DNA of 11,308 nucleotides from Pseudomonadota bacterium (GTDB lineage Bacteria; Pseudomonadota; Gammaproteobacteria; Burkholderiales; SG8-39): assembly GCA_021848555.1 (NCBI GenBank), contig JAJZUN010000047.1, forward strand, positions 1 to 11,308, in the 5' to 3' direction. Below the pieces are notes generated by a model that saw only the letters and a program-made list of their open reading frames with translations, searched no databases and had not been told where the DNA came from. Each line of letters starts with the position of its first letter. Position 1 is the first letter of the stretch. This document shows positions 1-6,440 of the stretch, one piece after another. A program made the position numbers and the translations under genes.

Positions 1-240
1 TATGCCAGGGGCGGACTGCCGATCGTCGCGGTGGGGTGCGCGGTCGGCAGGGACAGCCGCATCGTCGGCAAACTGAACGGCCCGGTGAGCACGCCCAGGA
101 GCGATGCCGGCATTATCGTGACCGAGTACGGCGTGGCCGACCTGCGCGGCGCCGGCCTCGCCGAACGCGCGCGCAGGATGATAGCCATCGCCCACCCGGA
201 GCAGCGCGAACGACTGGAGCGGGAGAGCCGCAGCGCCTGA
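1..240 (+). CDS. Acetyl-CoA hydrolase/CoA-transferase family protein, C-terminal fragment (5' end outside window)
   Basis: Reading frame 1 is open from the first base to TGA at 238-240, giving 79 residues with no upstream start in view, so the gene begins before the window. Visible motifs are GPVSTPRSDAG and, just after it, VTEYGVADLRG. These are hallmarks of the C-terminal domain of the acetyl-CoA hydrolase / 4-hydroxybutyrate CoA-transferase / succinyl-CoA:acetate CoA-transferase family. A helical tail follows (ERARRMIAIAHPEQRERLE), as is usual in the family. These enzymes move CoA between acyl groups, or hydrolyse acyl-CoA, in the cytoplasm. The catalytic glutamate lies upstream and is not visible, so transferase and hydrolase cannot be told apart. 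It precedes the E1 genes by 118 bases on the same strand and could act in the same catabolic route; that link is inferred. Confidence 0.85.
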   Translation, partial: YARGGLPIVAVGCAVGRDSRIVGKLNGPVSTPRSDAGIIVTEYGVADLRGAGLAERARRMIAIAHPEQRERLERESRSA

Positions 241-274
241 GAAGGGGCGCCATCCCCCGTGCGGACGAAGAACA

Positions 275-302
275 GCGCGAAGCCCGCTCGGGTTTGACGC
301 GC
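275..302 (+). other. Imperfect intergenic hairpin between the CoA-transferase and E1 alpha genes
   Basis: GCGCG at 275-279 pairs with CGCGC at 298-302. Inside this, AAGCCC (280-285) pairs with GGGTTT (290-295, one G-U pair) around a GCTC loop, with a 2-base bulge at 296-297. There is no T-run after the stem, so a classical intrinsic terminator is unlikely. It could slow or protect the end of the upstream message. Its 3' arm overlaps the -35 element proposed for the E1 promoter. GC-rich DNA often forms such stems by chance. Confidence 0.35.
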
Positions 303-322
303 CGGGTAGCGGCTATTAGACT
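294..322 (+). promoter_or_regulatory. Candidate sigma70 promoter for the E1 alpha/beta genes
   Basis: TTGACG at 294-299 (5 of 6 matches to the -35 consensus) and TAGACT at 317-322 (4 of 6 to the -10 consensus) are separated by exactly 17 bases. A start site near 329 would leave a leader of about 30 bases before the TTG start at 359. It sits in the only gap between the CoA-transferase gene and E1 alpha. Judged by eye only. Confidence 0.4.
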
Positions 323-346
323 ACGCCGTTCTCCACAAGAACAACT

Positions 347-352
347 CCGGAG
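347..352 (+). promoter_or_regulatory. Ribosome binding site deciding the TTG start of E1 alpha
   Basis: CCGGAG at 347-352 lies 6 bases before TTG at 359. No comparable Shine-Dalgarno sequence precedes the next in-frame start, ATG 425. Starting at 425 would also remove the conserved N-terminal helix LLSLYR. Confidence 0.55.
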
Positions 353-358
353 CCCCTT

Positions 359-1396
359 TTGCCGGCCAGTATCTCCGCCGCGACCGCGTCCCCCGCCGAA
401 CATCTCCTTTCCCTGTACCGCACCATGGCGCGCATCCGCGCTTTCGAAAACGCGGCAGAAGAGACGAGCCGCGGCAGCGTCGCCGTGTTCGGCGCCACTA
501 TCGACACCACGGCGCTGGTGCGCGGGCCGCTGCATCTGTCCACCGGGCAGGAAGCGGTCGCGGCCGGTGTGTGCGCGAACCTCGAGCGCGGCGACTACCT
601 GACTTCGACGCACCGCGGGCACGGCCACACGCTGGCCAAGGGAGCCGATACCACGGCGATGATGTGCGAATTGTTCGGCCGGGCCAGCGGCACCAACAAA
701 GGCAAGGGCGGCTCCATGCACATCGCCGATTTCGCCGTCGGCATGCTCGGCGCCAACGGGGTGGTCGCCGCCGGCATTCCCATCGCCGTGGGCGCGGCGC
801 ATTCAGCGAAGATCCGCGGCAGCAGCAGTATCGTCGCGTGTTTTTTCGGCGACGGCGCGATCAACCGCGGGCCGTTTCTCGAAGGCCTGAACTGGGCGAA
901 AATCTTCGAATTGCCGGTGTTGTTCGTGTGCGAGGACAATCGCTATTCCGCGACGACCGCGACTGACGCCATGACCGCGGGCGATGGCGCGGCGGCGCGC
1001 GCGCTCGGCATCGGCCTTCCCGCCGTCACGGTCGACGGCAACGACGTGCTTGCGGTGGACGCCGCGGCGCGTGAACTGGTGGCGGGTATCCGCGCGGGCC
1101 GAGGACCGCAATTCCTGCACGCTCTCACCTACCGCGTGAAAGGCCACGTTTCGGTGGACGCCGCGGCTTATCGCAGGCAGAGCGAAGTCGACGGCGCTCT
1201 CGAGAGCGACCCGCTCAAGCTTGCCGGCGCGCGGCTCGCGGCGCTGGGCATGCCGGCCGGGCGCATCGCCGAAGCCGACGCCGCCGCACGGATGGAAATC
1301 GAGGCTGCGCTCACCGCCGCGCGCGCCGCGCCCGCGCCGCAACCTGGCGAGGCGTATACCGATATCCAAGACAGCGGAGCCGGCCTGTGGCGCTGA
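359..1396 (+). CDS. Thiamine-diphosphate-dependent 2-oxoacid/acetoin dehydrogenase E1, alpha subunit
   Basis: This is a cytoplasmic E1 alpha subunit that would bind thiamine diphosphate (TPP) and decarboxylate a 2-oxoacid or cleave acetoin together with the beta subunit. It has 345 residues, close to family length. The TPP motif starts at G164-D165-G166 with N169 and ends in D193-N194, the classical GDG to N spacing. The sequences STHRGHGH, KGKGGSMHIADF and GMLGANG are typical of the AcoA-like branch rather than branched-chain E1. TYRVKGH near the C-terminus matches the family's TYR-x-x-GH element. The segment between IRAFE and LHLSTGQEAV, about residues 28-52, looks longer than in the AcoA proteins I remember. 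The start is TTG, chosen for its ribosome binding site and for the conserved helix it retains. Its TGA shares one base with ATG 1396 of the beta gene, implying translational coupling. The substrate is not determined; acetoin, pyruvate-like or other 2-oxoacids are possible. Confidence 0.9.
   Translation: MPASISAATASPAEHLLSLYRTMARIRAFENAAEETSRGSVAVFGATIDTTALVRGPLHLSTGQEAVAAGVCANLERGDYLTSTHRGHGHTLAKGADTTAMMCELFGRASGTNKGKGGSMHIADFAVGMLGANGVVAAGIPIAVGAAHSAKIRGSSSIVACFFGDGAINRGPFLEGLNWAKIFELPVLFVCEDNRYSATTATDAMTAGDGAAARALGIGLPAVTVDGNDVLAVDAAARELVAGIRAGRGPQFLHALTYRVKGHVSVDAAAYRRQSEVDGALESDPLKLAGARLAALGMPAGRIAEADAAARMEIEAALTAARAAPAPQPGEAYTDIQDSGAGLWR
1376..1379 (+). promoter_or_regulatory. Ribosome binding site for the E1 beta subunit, favouring GTG 1387
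   Basis: GGAG at 1376-1379, inside the end of the alpha gene, is 7 bases before GTG 1387 and 16 before ATG 1396. Spacing favours GTG. ATG 1396 is the alternative, overlapping the alpha stop as TGATG. The choice changes the protein by only three residues. Confidence 0.45.
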
Positions 1397-2361
1397 TGAA
1401 CTATGCGCAGGCGGCCTGCTTGGCCCTGGCCGACGCGATGCGGGCAGACCAGCGCGTGCTGGCCATGGGCGAGGACGTGGGACACGGCGGCATCTTCGGT
1501 CAGTACCGCGGCCTGAAGGAAGCATTCGGTGCGGCGCGCGTGATCGATACACCGATCTCGGAGGCGACCATCATGGGTGCCGCCGTCGGCATGGCGCTGA
1601 CCGGCCTGCGCCCGGTAGTCGAAATGCGGGTGGTGGATTTCGCCTTGTGCGCGATCGATGAAATCGTCAACCAGGCGGCGAAGAACCGCTATATGTTCGG
1701 CGGCCAGGGCCGGGTGCCGCTGGTGGCGCGCCTGCCGATCGGGATCTGGAGCGGTTCCGCCGCGCAGCATTCGCAGTCGCTGGAGGCCTGGTTCGCCCAC
1801 ATACCCGGACTGGTCGTGGTCGCGCCGGCGACCCCCGCCGACAACTACGGCCTGCTCGCCGCGGCGATCGCCTGCGACGACCCCGTAATCTACATGGAAC
1901 ACAAGGAATTGTGGGGACTGCAGGGCGAGGTGGAGGCGCAGCCCGCCATCGCACTGGGCAAGGCGCATCTGGCCCGCGCCGGTACCGATCTGACGCTGGT
2001 CAGCTGGTCGGGCATGCTGCACACCGCGCTGGCCGCCGCCGAAGACGCGGCGCGGCAGGGCGTATCGGTCGAGGTGATCGATCTGCGCACCATCTGGCCC
2101 TGGGACCGCGAGTTGGTGCTCGAATCCGCGGCACGCACCGGGCGCTTGCTGGTTGCGCACGAAGCCGTGCAGGCGGCCGGCTTCGGCGCCGAAATCGCAG
2201 CCACGGTGGCGGAGGAACTCGGCATCCCGGTCCGGCGCGTGGGCGCGGCGCGCATTCCTACCGGCTACGCGCGCACGCTCGAAGACGTGGCGCGCATCTC
2301 GGCGCAGCAATTGCTGCACGAATTGAAACTTTTCGCCGAAAGCAGCGACCGCAGGCGCTAG
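1387..2361 (+). CDS. Thiamine-diphosphate-dependent 2-oxoacid/acetoin dehydrogenase E1, beta subunit
   Basis: This beta subunit completes the TPP active site of E1. It has 324 residues, the usual length for the PDHB/AcoB family. The N-terminal MGEDVG loop (27-32) and DTPISE (54-59) are diagnostic; E59 aligns with the glutamate that activates the TPP aminopyrimidine. AQHSQS places H128 at the position of the conserved active-site histidine of human PDH E1 beta. The C-terminal transketolase domain, with VIDLRTIWPWD around 235, the region after it and GFGAEIAA, is intact. It overlaps the alpha gene by 10 bases (or 1 base from ATG 1396), so the two subunits are almost surely made together. No lipoyl E2 or E3 gene follows. 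The next gene, 151 bases on, is a TRAP binding protein. Confidence 0.92.
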   Translation: MALMNYAQAACLALADAMRADQRVLAMGEDVGHGGIFGQYRGLKEAFGAARVIDTPISEATIMGAAVGMALTGLRPVVEMRVVDFALCAIDEIVNQAAKNRYMFGGQGRVPLVARLPIGIWSGSAAQHSQSLEAWFAHIPGLVVVAPATPADNYGLLAAAIACDDPVIYMEHKELWGLQGEVEAQPAIALGKAHLARAGTDLTLVSWSGMLHTALAAAEDAARQGVSVEVIDLRTIWPWDRELVLESAARTGRLLVAHEAVQAAGFGAEIAATVAEELGIPVRRVGAARIPTGYARTLEDVARISAQQLLHELKLFAESSDRRR

Positions 2362-2500
2362 ATGGCCTGGCGCATGCGGGCGTGCTACGCTTACGCTTTA
2401 TCCGGCAGGTCACTGCAAAACCATCGAAACAGCCCCTGATTAGAGGAAGCATACGGGACGGTGTCACTCGGTTTTTTGACCTGATTCAAACAGCAAACCA

Positions 2501-2506
2501 AAGGAG
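2501..2506 (+). promoter_or_regulatory. Strong ribosome binding site for the TRAP binding protein
   Basis: AAGGAG at 2501-2506 lies 6 bases before ATG 2513 and 9 before the tandem ATG at 2516, so either could initiate. The rest of the 2362-2512 gap holds no convincing sigma70 promoter and no hairpin followed by a T-run. The T-run at 2472-2477 has no good stem before it. Read-through from the E1 genes is therefore plausible. Confidence 0.65.
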
Positions 2507-2512
2507 CAGACC

Positions 2513-3547
2513 ATGATGCGTAGAAACCTGTTGCTGATATTGTCCGCGGCCGCGCTCGCGTTCGCCCTGCCTGCCGCCGCGCAGCAAGGCAAGTACCAGG
2601 CGGAATACCGTCTGTCTACGGTGGTCGGAACCGCTTTCCCCTGGGGCAAGGGCGCCGAGATCTGGGCCAACCTGGTGCGCGAGCGCACCCAGGGCAAGAT
2701 CAACATCAAGATGTATCCCGGGACGTCGCTGGTGGCAGGCGACCAGACGCGCGAATTCACCGCGATACGCCAGGGCGTGATCGACCTGGCCGTAGGCTCG
2801 ACCATCAACTGGTCGCCGCAGGTGAAGGAGCTGAACCTGTTCTCACTGCCCTTTCTGATGCCGGATTATGCCGCCATCGACGCGCTGACCCAGGGCGAGG
2901 TCGGCAAAGACATATTCAGGACACTGGAAAAGAACGGCGTGGTGCCGCTCGCCTGGGGCGAAAACGGGTTCCGCGAAGTCACCAATTCGAAACATCCTAT
3001 CCGCAAGCCCGAGGACATGAAAGGCCTTAAGTTCCGCGTGGTCGGTTCGCCGATTTACAACGAAACCTTCACTGCGCTCGGATCGAACCCGACGCAGATG
3101 AGCTGGGCCGACGCACAGCCCGCGCTCGCTTCAGGCGCGGTCGACGGCCAGGAAAACCCGCTGAGCATTTTCACCGCGGCCAAGATGCACACCATCGGCC
3201 AGAAGAACGTGACGCTGTGGGGCTATGTCGCCGACCCGCTGATTTTCGTCGCCAACAAAGAGGTGTGGGAAAGCTGGACCCCGGCAGAGCGCAAGATCGT
3301 CAAAGAAGCGGCGATCGAGGCCGGGCGGCAGGAGATTCAGATTGCGCGCAAGGGCCTGATCGCGCCGGACCTGTCCACCATTTCCGAGATTGAAAAACTG
3401 GGCGTCAATGTGGTAACGCTCTCCGCCGGCGAGCGCGAAGCGTTCGTGAAAGCCACGCGCAAGGTCTACCAGAAGTGGTTGAAGACGATAGGCCAGGACC
3501 TGGTGAACAAAGCCGAGAAAGCGGTCGCCGCGCGCAAGAAGCCCTGA
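2513..3547 (+). CDS. dctP: TRAP transporter periplasmic substrate-binding protein (DctP family)
   Basis: This is the exported receptor that captures an organic acid and hands it to the TRAP membrane pair. It has 344 residues, slightly longer than typical DctP. A Sec signal peptide is clear: MMRR, a hydrophobic stretch 6-19, then PAAA with probable cleavage after A23. The mature protein shows DctP landmarks: TAFPWGKGAE, DLAVGS, MKGLKFRV containing R175 (the conserved carboxylate-binding arginine of the family), TQMSWADAQPALASGAVDG and DGQENP (211-216). It lies first in a dctP-dctQ-dctM set, with 61 bases and a strong hairpin before the next gene. The ligand is unknown; the nearby E1 genes hint at a 2-oxo or hydroxy acid, which is inference. 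The symbol denotes the family, not proven C4-dicarboxylate transport. Confidence 0.93.
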   Translation: MMRRNLLLILSAAALAFALPAAAQQGKYQAEYRLSTVVGTAFPWGKGAEIWANLVRERTQGKINIKMYPGTSLVAGDQTREFTAIRQGVIDLAVGSTINWSPQVKELNLFSLPFLMPDYAAIDALTQGEVGKDIFRTLEKNGVVPLAWGENGFREVTNSKHPIRKPEDMKGLKFRVVGSPIYNETFTALGSNPTQMSWADAQPALASGAVDGQENPLSIFTAAKMHTIGQKNVTLWGYVADPLIFVANKEVWESWTPAERKIVKEAAIEAGRQEIQIARKGLIAPDLSTISEIEKLGVNVVTLSAGEREAFVKATRKVYQKWLKTIGQDLVNKAEKAVAARKKP

Positions 3548-3563
3548 CCGCAACTAACCGGAA

Positions 3564-3593
3564 GAACGCCGCCATGCGGATGTGGCGGCGTTT
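3564..3593 (+). other. Intercistronic hairpin between dctP and dctQ
   Basis: AACGCCGCCA (3565-3574) is the exact reverse complement of TGGCGGCGTT (3583-3592), giving a 10-bp perfect stem around an 8-base loop (3575-3582). G3564-T3593 adds a possible wobble pair. Only TTT and then AA follow, so as a terminator it would be leaky at best. It begins 17 bases after the dctP stop. Known hairpins at this position in binding-protein operons protect the receptor message or partly stop transcription, giving more receptor than membrane protein. That role here is inferred. Confidence 0.6.
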
Positions 3594-3608
3594 AATCCAG
3601 CGCACCCA

Positions 3609-4115
3609 ATGAGCGAGCATCCCGATCTGATCAAACCGGCCGCTGAAGAGCGGCCGCGCGTCCCGGTAAAGATCGAGGAGTTCCTCGCCGCCATGGCGAT
3701 GGCGCTGATCTGCCTGATCACCTTCGCCAACGTGCTGGTGCGCTATTTCACCGACGAGTCGTTCGCGTTCACCGAAGAGTTTTCGGTGTTCCTCATGGTG
3801 GTGCTGACTTTCGTCGGCGCCTCGGCGGCGTTCGCCAAGAACTCGCATATCCGCATGAGCTTCCTGGTGGAGAAACTGCAACCGCGGATTGCAGCCCGGA
3901 TCGAGCTCGCGGTGATGGCCGCCGCTGCGGTGCTGTTTGCGATCATCGTCTGGTACGGCATCAGGCTGCTGGCGGACGACTGGAATTTCGACACCACCTC
4001 GCCCGGCATCGGCATTCCGCAGTGGATCTACACCCTGTGGCTGCCGCTGCTGTCCGCAGCGATCGTATTGCGCATCCTCGGTCGGATCGTGCGCCTCGCG
4101 CGCCGCAAGGCATAG
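3609..4115 (+). CDS. dctQ: TRAP transporter small membrane subunit (DctQ family)
   Basis: This small integral membrane subunit of the TRAP transporter pairs with DctM in the inner membrane. From ATG 3609 it has 168 residues and four predicted membrane segments, near 25-45, 58-75, 97-117 and 138-158. Typical family features are the first-segment N41-V-L-V-R45-Y, the acidic pair E56-E57 before segment 2, and IPQWIYTLWLPL in segment 4. An in-frame GTG at 3582 would add nine residues, but it sits in the loop of the hairpin and has no better ribosome site, so ATG 3609 is preferred. Neither start has a good Shine-Dalgarno sequence. The ATG overlaps the stop of a short upstream reading frame as ATGA, so coupled initiation is possible. 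The gene ends 2 bases before dctM. Confidence 0.88.
   Translation: MSEHPDLIKPAAEERPRVPVKIEEFLAAMAMALICLITFANVLVRYFTDESFAFTEEFSVFLMVVLTFVGASAAFAKNSHIRMSFLVEKLQPRIAARIELAVMAAAAVLFAIIVWYGIRLLADDWNFDTTSPGIGIPQWIYTLWLPLLSAAIVLRILGRIVRLARRKA
4107..4110 (+). promoter_or_regulatory. Ribosome binding site deciding the GTG start of dctM
   Basis: AAGG at 4107-4110, in the last codons of dctQ, is 7 bases before GTG 4118. The longer reading frame from 4022 would overlap dctQ by over 90 bases and add a polar, arginine-rich tail foreign to DctM. Confidence 0.55.
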
Positions 4116-4117
4116 AC

Positions 4118-5407
4118 GTGCTGGCCCAGGGCAGCCTGATCCTGTTCATCGGCTTCGCGCTGCTGCTCGCGCTCGGTGCGCCGCTGGCGGTCGCGCTTGG
4201 CGTCGCCGGCACCGCCGTGATCATGATCGAAGGACTGGGCGTGATGTCGGTGCCCACCAACGCCTATGCCGGCCTGGCGAAGTATCCGCTGCTGGCGCTG
4301 CCGGTATTCGTGCTCGCGGGCATGATCTTCGAGCGCGCCGGCGTCGCCCTGCGCATCGTCAATTTCACCGCCGCGCTGGTGGGCAAGCGCCGCGGCGCCC
4401 AAGGCGTGGTGGCGATCCTGGTGTGCATGTTTCTCGGCGGCATCTCCGGCTCCGGTCCCGCGGATGCGGCAGCCGTAGCGATGGTGATGATTCCCGGCAT
4501 GGCCAAACAGGGCTATCCGCGGGAATTTTCCGCCAGCCTGATCGCGGCCGCGGGGTCCACGGCGATCCTGATCCCGCCCTCGATCGCCTTCATCGTCTAC
4601 AGCATCCTGGTGCCTGCCGCCAGCGTGCCGGCCTTGTTCGCGGCCGGCATGATACCGGGCATACTCGCCGGCCTGTCGCTGCTGATTCCGGTACTGTATT
4701 TTTCGCTGCGCGAAGGCTGGGGAGCCGGCGGCAGCGAGCACGATACGAGCGCATGGCACAGCTTCAAGGAAGCGAGCTGGGGGCTGCTCGCTCCGGTGAT
4801 CATACTCGGCGGACTGCGCTCGGGCATGTTCACGCCCACCGAAGCCGCGGTGGTGGCGGTATTCTACGGCCTGTTCGTCGGCGTCTTCGTCTACCGCACG
4901 CTCACCTGGAGCAGTATCTACCGGGTGCTGGTGGAATCGGCGGAGATTTCCGCCGTAGTGATGATCATCATCTCCCTCGCCGGCGTATTCGCGCACGCGG
5001 GCTCAACGCTCGGTGCGTTCGATGCGTTCGCCAAGGCTTTGATCGGCGTGACCTCGACCGAGTGGGTCATGCTGCTGATGATCATGCTGATGCTGCTGAT
5101 CGCGGGGATGCTGCTCGATGCGGTGTCCATCTTCCTCGTGTTCCTGCCGATTCTGCTGCCTATCGCCAAGACCTTCGGCTGGGACCTGGTCTGGTTCGGC
5201 GTGCTGATGACCATGAACATGGCGATCGGACAGTTCACCCCGCCGATGGCGGTCAATCTGATGGTCACTACCCGCATCGCCGGCGTCTCGATGGAATCCA
5301 CGGTGAAGTGGGTAATCTGGATGGTGGGGGCGATGCTGATCGCGCTCGCCCTGGTCGCTATCCTGCCGCAATTCGCGCTGTGGCTGCCAAGAACATTGGG
5401 GTATTGA
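4118..5407 (+). CDS. dctM: TRAP transporter large membrane subunit (DctM family)
   Basis: This is the transport channel subunit of the TRAP system, driving uptake with an ion gradient across the inner membrane. From GTG 4118 it has 429 residues, the normal DctM length, and about a dozen hydrophobic segments throughout. Conserved features include ISGSGPADAAAV (S110-G111-S112-G113-P114), ILIPPSIAF (P153-P154), the second-half counterpart GMFTPTEAAVVA (G236-E242), and GQFTPPMAVN (G371-P376). The two similar halves, each with a glycine/proline-rich re-entrant signature, fit the elevator fold of this family. It follows dctQ by 2 bases, so the membrane pair should be co-translated. It is complete, with no frameshift. 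An 84-base gap follows, holding a candidate promoter for the next transporter operon. Confidence 0.93.
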   Translation: MLAQGSLILFIGFALLLALGAPLAVALGVAGTAVIMIEGLGVMSVPTNAYAGLAKYPLLALPVFVLAGMIFERAGVALRIVNFTAALVGKRRGAQGVVAILVCMFLGGISGSGPADAAAVAMVMIPGMAKQGYPREFSASLIAAAGSTAILIPPSIAFIVYSILVPAASVPALFAAGMIPGILAGLSLLIPVLYFSLREGWGAGGSEHDTSAWHSFKEASWGLLAPVIILGGLRSGMFTPTEAAVVAVFYGLFVGVFVYRTLTWSSIYRVLVESAEISAVVMIIISLAGVFAHAGSTLGAFDAFAKALIGVTSTEWVMLLMIMLMLLIAGMLLDAVSIFLVFLPILLPIAKTFGWDLVWFGVLMTMNMAIGQFTPPMAVNLMVTTRIAGVSMESTVKWVIWMVGAMLIALALVAILPQFALWLPRTLGY

Positions 5408-5427
5408 CTGGTGCTGCCGGCACGAAA

Positions 5428-5456
5428 TTGCCAACCGGACGTTAGATTGTTAAGAT
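5428..5456 (+). promoter_or_regulatory. Candidate sigma70 promoter for the tctCBA operon
   Basis: TTGCCA at 5428-5433 (5 of 6 to the -35 consensus) and TAAGAT at 5451-5456 (4 of 6 to the -10 consensus) have the ideal 17-base spacing. The predicted start near 5463 gives a leader of about 28 bases containing a strong ribosome site. The 84-base gap is also more AT-rich than its surroundings. I see no convincing terminator for the TRAP genes; GTGC/GCAC at 5411-5423 is only 4 bp. Confidence 0.5.
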
Positions 5457-5480
5457 GAAGCGTTTGCTCACCTATTCCTG

Positions 5481-5486
5481 AGGAGG
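5481..5486 (+). promoter_or_regulatory. Consensus ribosome binding site for tctC
   Basis: AGGAGG at 5481-5486, within GAGGAGGG, is 5 bases before ATG 5492. It is the strongest Shine-Dalgarno sequence in the window, which fits high expression of a binding protein relative to tctB and tctA, whose sites are weak. Confidence 0.75.
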
Positions 5487-5491
5487 GAAGC

Positions 5492-6439
5492 ATGAGATTC
5501 ACTGCTGCTGCACTTGCCGGACTCGCCCTTTGCACCGTAGCCAATGTCCAGGCCGCGTATCCTGACCGTCCGATCAAGATGATCGTGCCCTGGGCCGCAG
5601 GCGGCGACACCGACAATATTTTCCGTCCATTCGCGCCGGCGCTGCAGAAAGCGCTGGGCGGGACGGCCGTGGTCATCGCCAACATCGGCGGCGCCTCGGG
5701 TACCGTGGGCGCGCGCGAAGCCAAGGGCTCTCCCCCGGACGGCTATACCCTGTACGCGGTGCATGACTATATCCATTCGACCTACTACACCGGCATGTCC
5801 GACGTGAACTACACGGACTTCGAGCCGGTTTGCCTGATTTCCGGCACCCCTTCGGTTTTGACGGCGAGCCCGAAGACCAAGTGGAGCACAATGAAGGAAC
5901 TGGTCGACGACGCGAAAGCGCACCCGGGCCAGATCTCGGTCGGCGCGACCCTGGGTTCGACCAGCCATTTCTTCCCGGCGCTGGTTGAAAAAGCCGCGGG
6001 CATCAAGTTCAAGTATGTTTCCTACGATGGCCTGGCACAACGCATGAATTCGATCCTCGGCGGCCATATCGATCTGACCGACGGCAACCTCACGCAAAAA
6101 GGCAAGGTCGATGCCGGCCAGCTCAAGTTCATCGCCATTGCAACCGAGAAACGCAGCCCGGAAATGCCCAACGTACCGACGCTGAAGGAATTGGGCTACA
6201 ACGTCGTCTACTCCGTCTCGCGCGGCCTGCTCGCGCCCAAAGGCACGCCCAACGAGATCCTGTCGAAGCTCGAGGCTGCCTGTGGCCAGGCGGTCAAAGA
6301 CCCCGCCTTCGTCGAGTCGATGAAAAAGCAGGGCACCGACGTGCCCTACCTCGACCGCAAGGGGTACGCGGAGTTTCTCAAGAAGAACGACATCCTCAAC
6401 AAAGACCTGTCCCGCGACCTCGGTCTGCTGAAGCGCTAG
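5492..6439 (+). CDS. tctC: Tripartite tricarboxylate transporter periplasmic binding protein (TctC/Bug family)
   Basis: This exported receptor of a TTT transporter binds a carboxylate in the periplasm. It has 315 residues, typical for Bug proteins. The signal peptide runs to about VQA (19-21) with cleavage near A21/A22; C14 lies in the hydrophobic core without a proper lipobox, so it is probably not a lipoprotein. The mature start YPDRPIKMIVPWAAGG, with G37-G38 and D41, is the first ligand-binding loop of the family. PPDGYTLY, GSTSHF and ILGGHIDL follow as expected, and the C-terminal VPTLKELGY and LLAPKGTP are standard. C114 and C264 are the only cysteines in the mature chain and could form a disulfide. 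It precedes tctB and tctA, so this receptor has its own membrane complex, unlike many orphan Bug genes. The ligand cannot be read from sequence; the symbol denotes family only. Confidence 0.93.
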   Translation: MRFTAAALAGLALCTVANVQAAYPDRPIKMIVPWAAGGDTDNIFRPFAPALQKALGGTAVVIANIGGASGTVGAREAKGSPPDGYTLYAVHDYIHSTYYTGMSDVNYTDFEPVCLISGTPSVLTASPKTKWSTMKELVDDAKAHPGQISVGATLGSTSHFFPALVEKAAGIKFKYVSYDGLAQRMNSILGGHIDLTDGNLTQKGKVDAGQLKFIAIATEKRSPEMPNVPTLKELGYNVVYSVSRGLLAPKGTPNEILSKLEAACGQAVKDPAFVESMKKQGTDVPYLDRKGYAEFLKKNDILNKDLSRDLGLLKR

Positions 6440-6440
6440 G

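Noticed and set aside
1168..2319. 383-codon open frame on the - strand opposite E1 beta
   Set aside because: E1 beta has intact family motifs and full length on the + strand. The opposite frame has no coherent domain and an Arg/His/Gln-rich shadow composition.
2471..2481. T-run as an intrinsic terminator, or TTGACC (2476-2481) as a -35 element, before dctP
   Set aside because: No stable stem precedes the T-run, and no -10-like hexamer lies 16-18 bases after TTGACC.
4022..4117. N-terminal extension of dctM starting at 4022
   Set aside because: It would overlap dctQ by over 90 bases and add 32 polar residues not found in DctM. GTG 4118 has a ribosome site and gives the normal length.
3937..5445. 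502-codon + strand frame overlapping dctQ and dctM
   Set aside because: It is an alternative frame of the TRAP membrane genes, with an arginine-rich translation, no membrane segments and no family features.
5528..5536. Lipoprotein signal in TctC around C14
   Set aside because: The residue before the cysteine is leucine (LALC), which does not fit a lipobox. An ordinary signal peptidase site, VQA, follows at 19-21.
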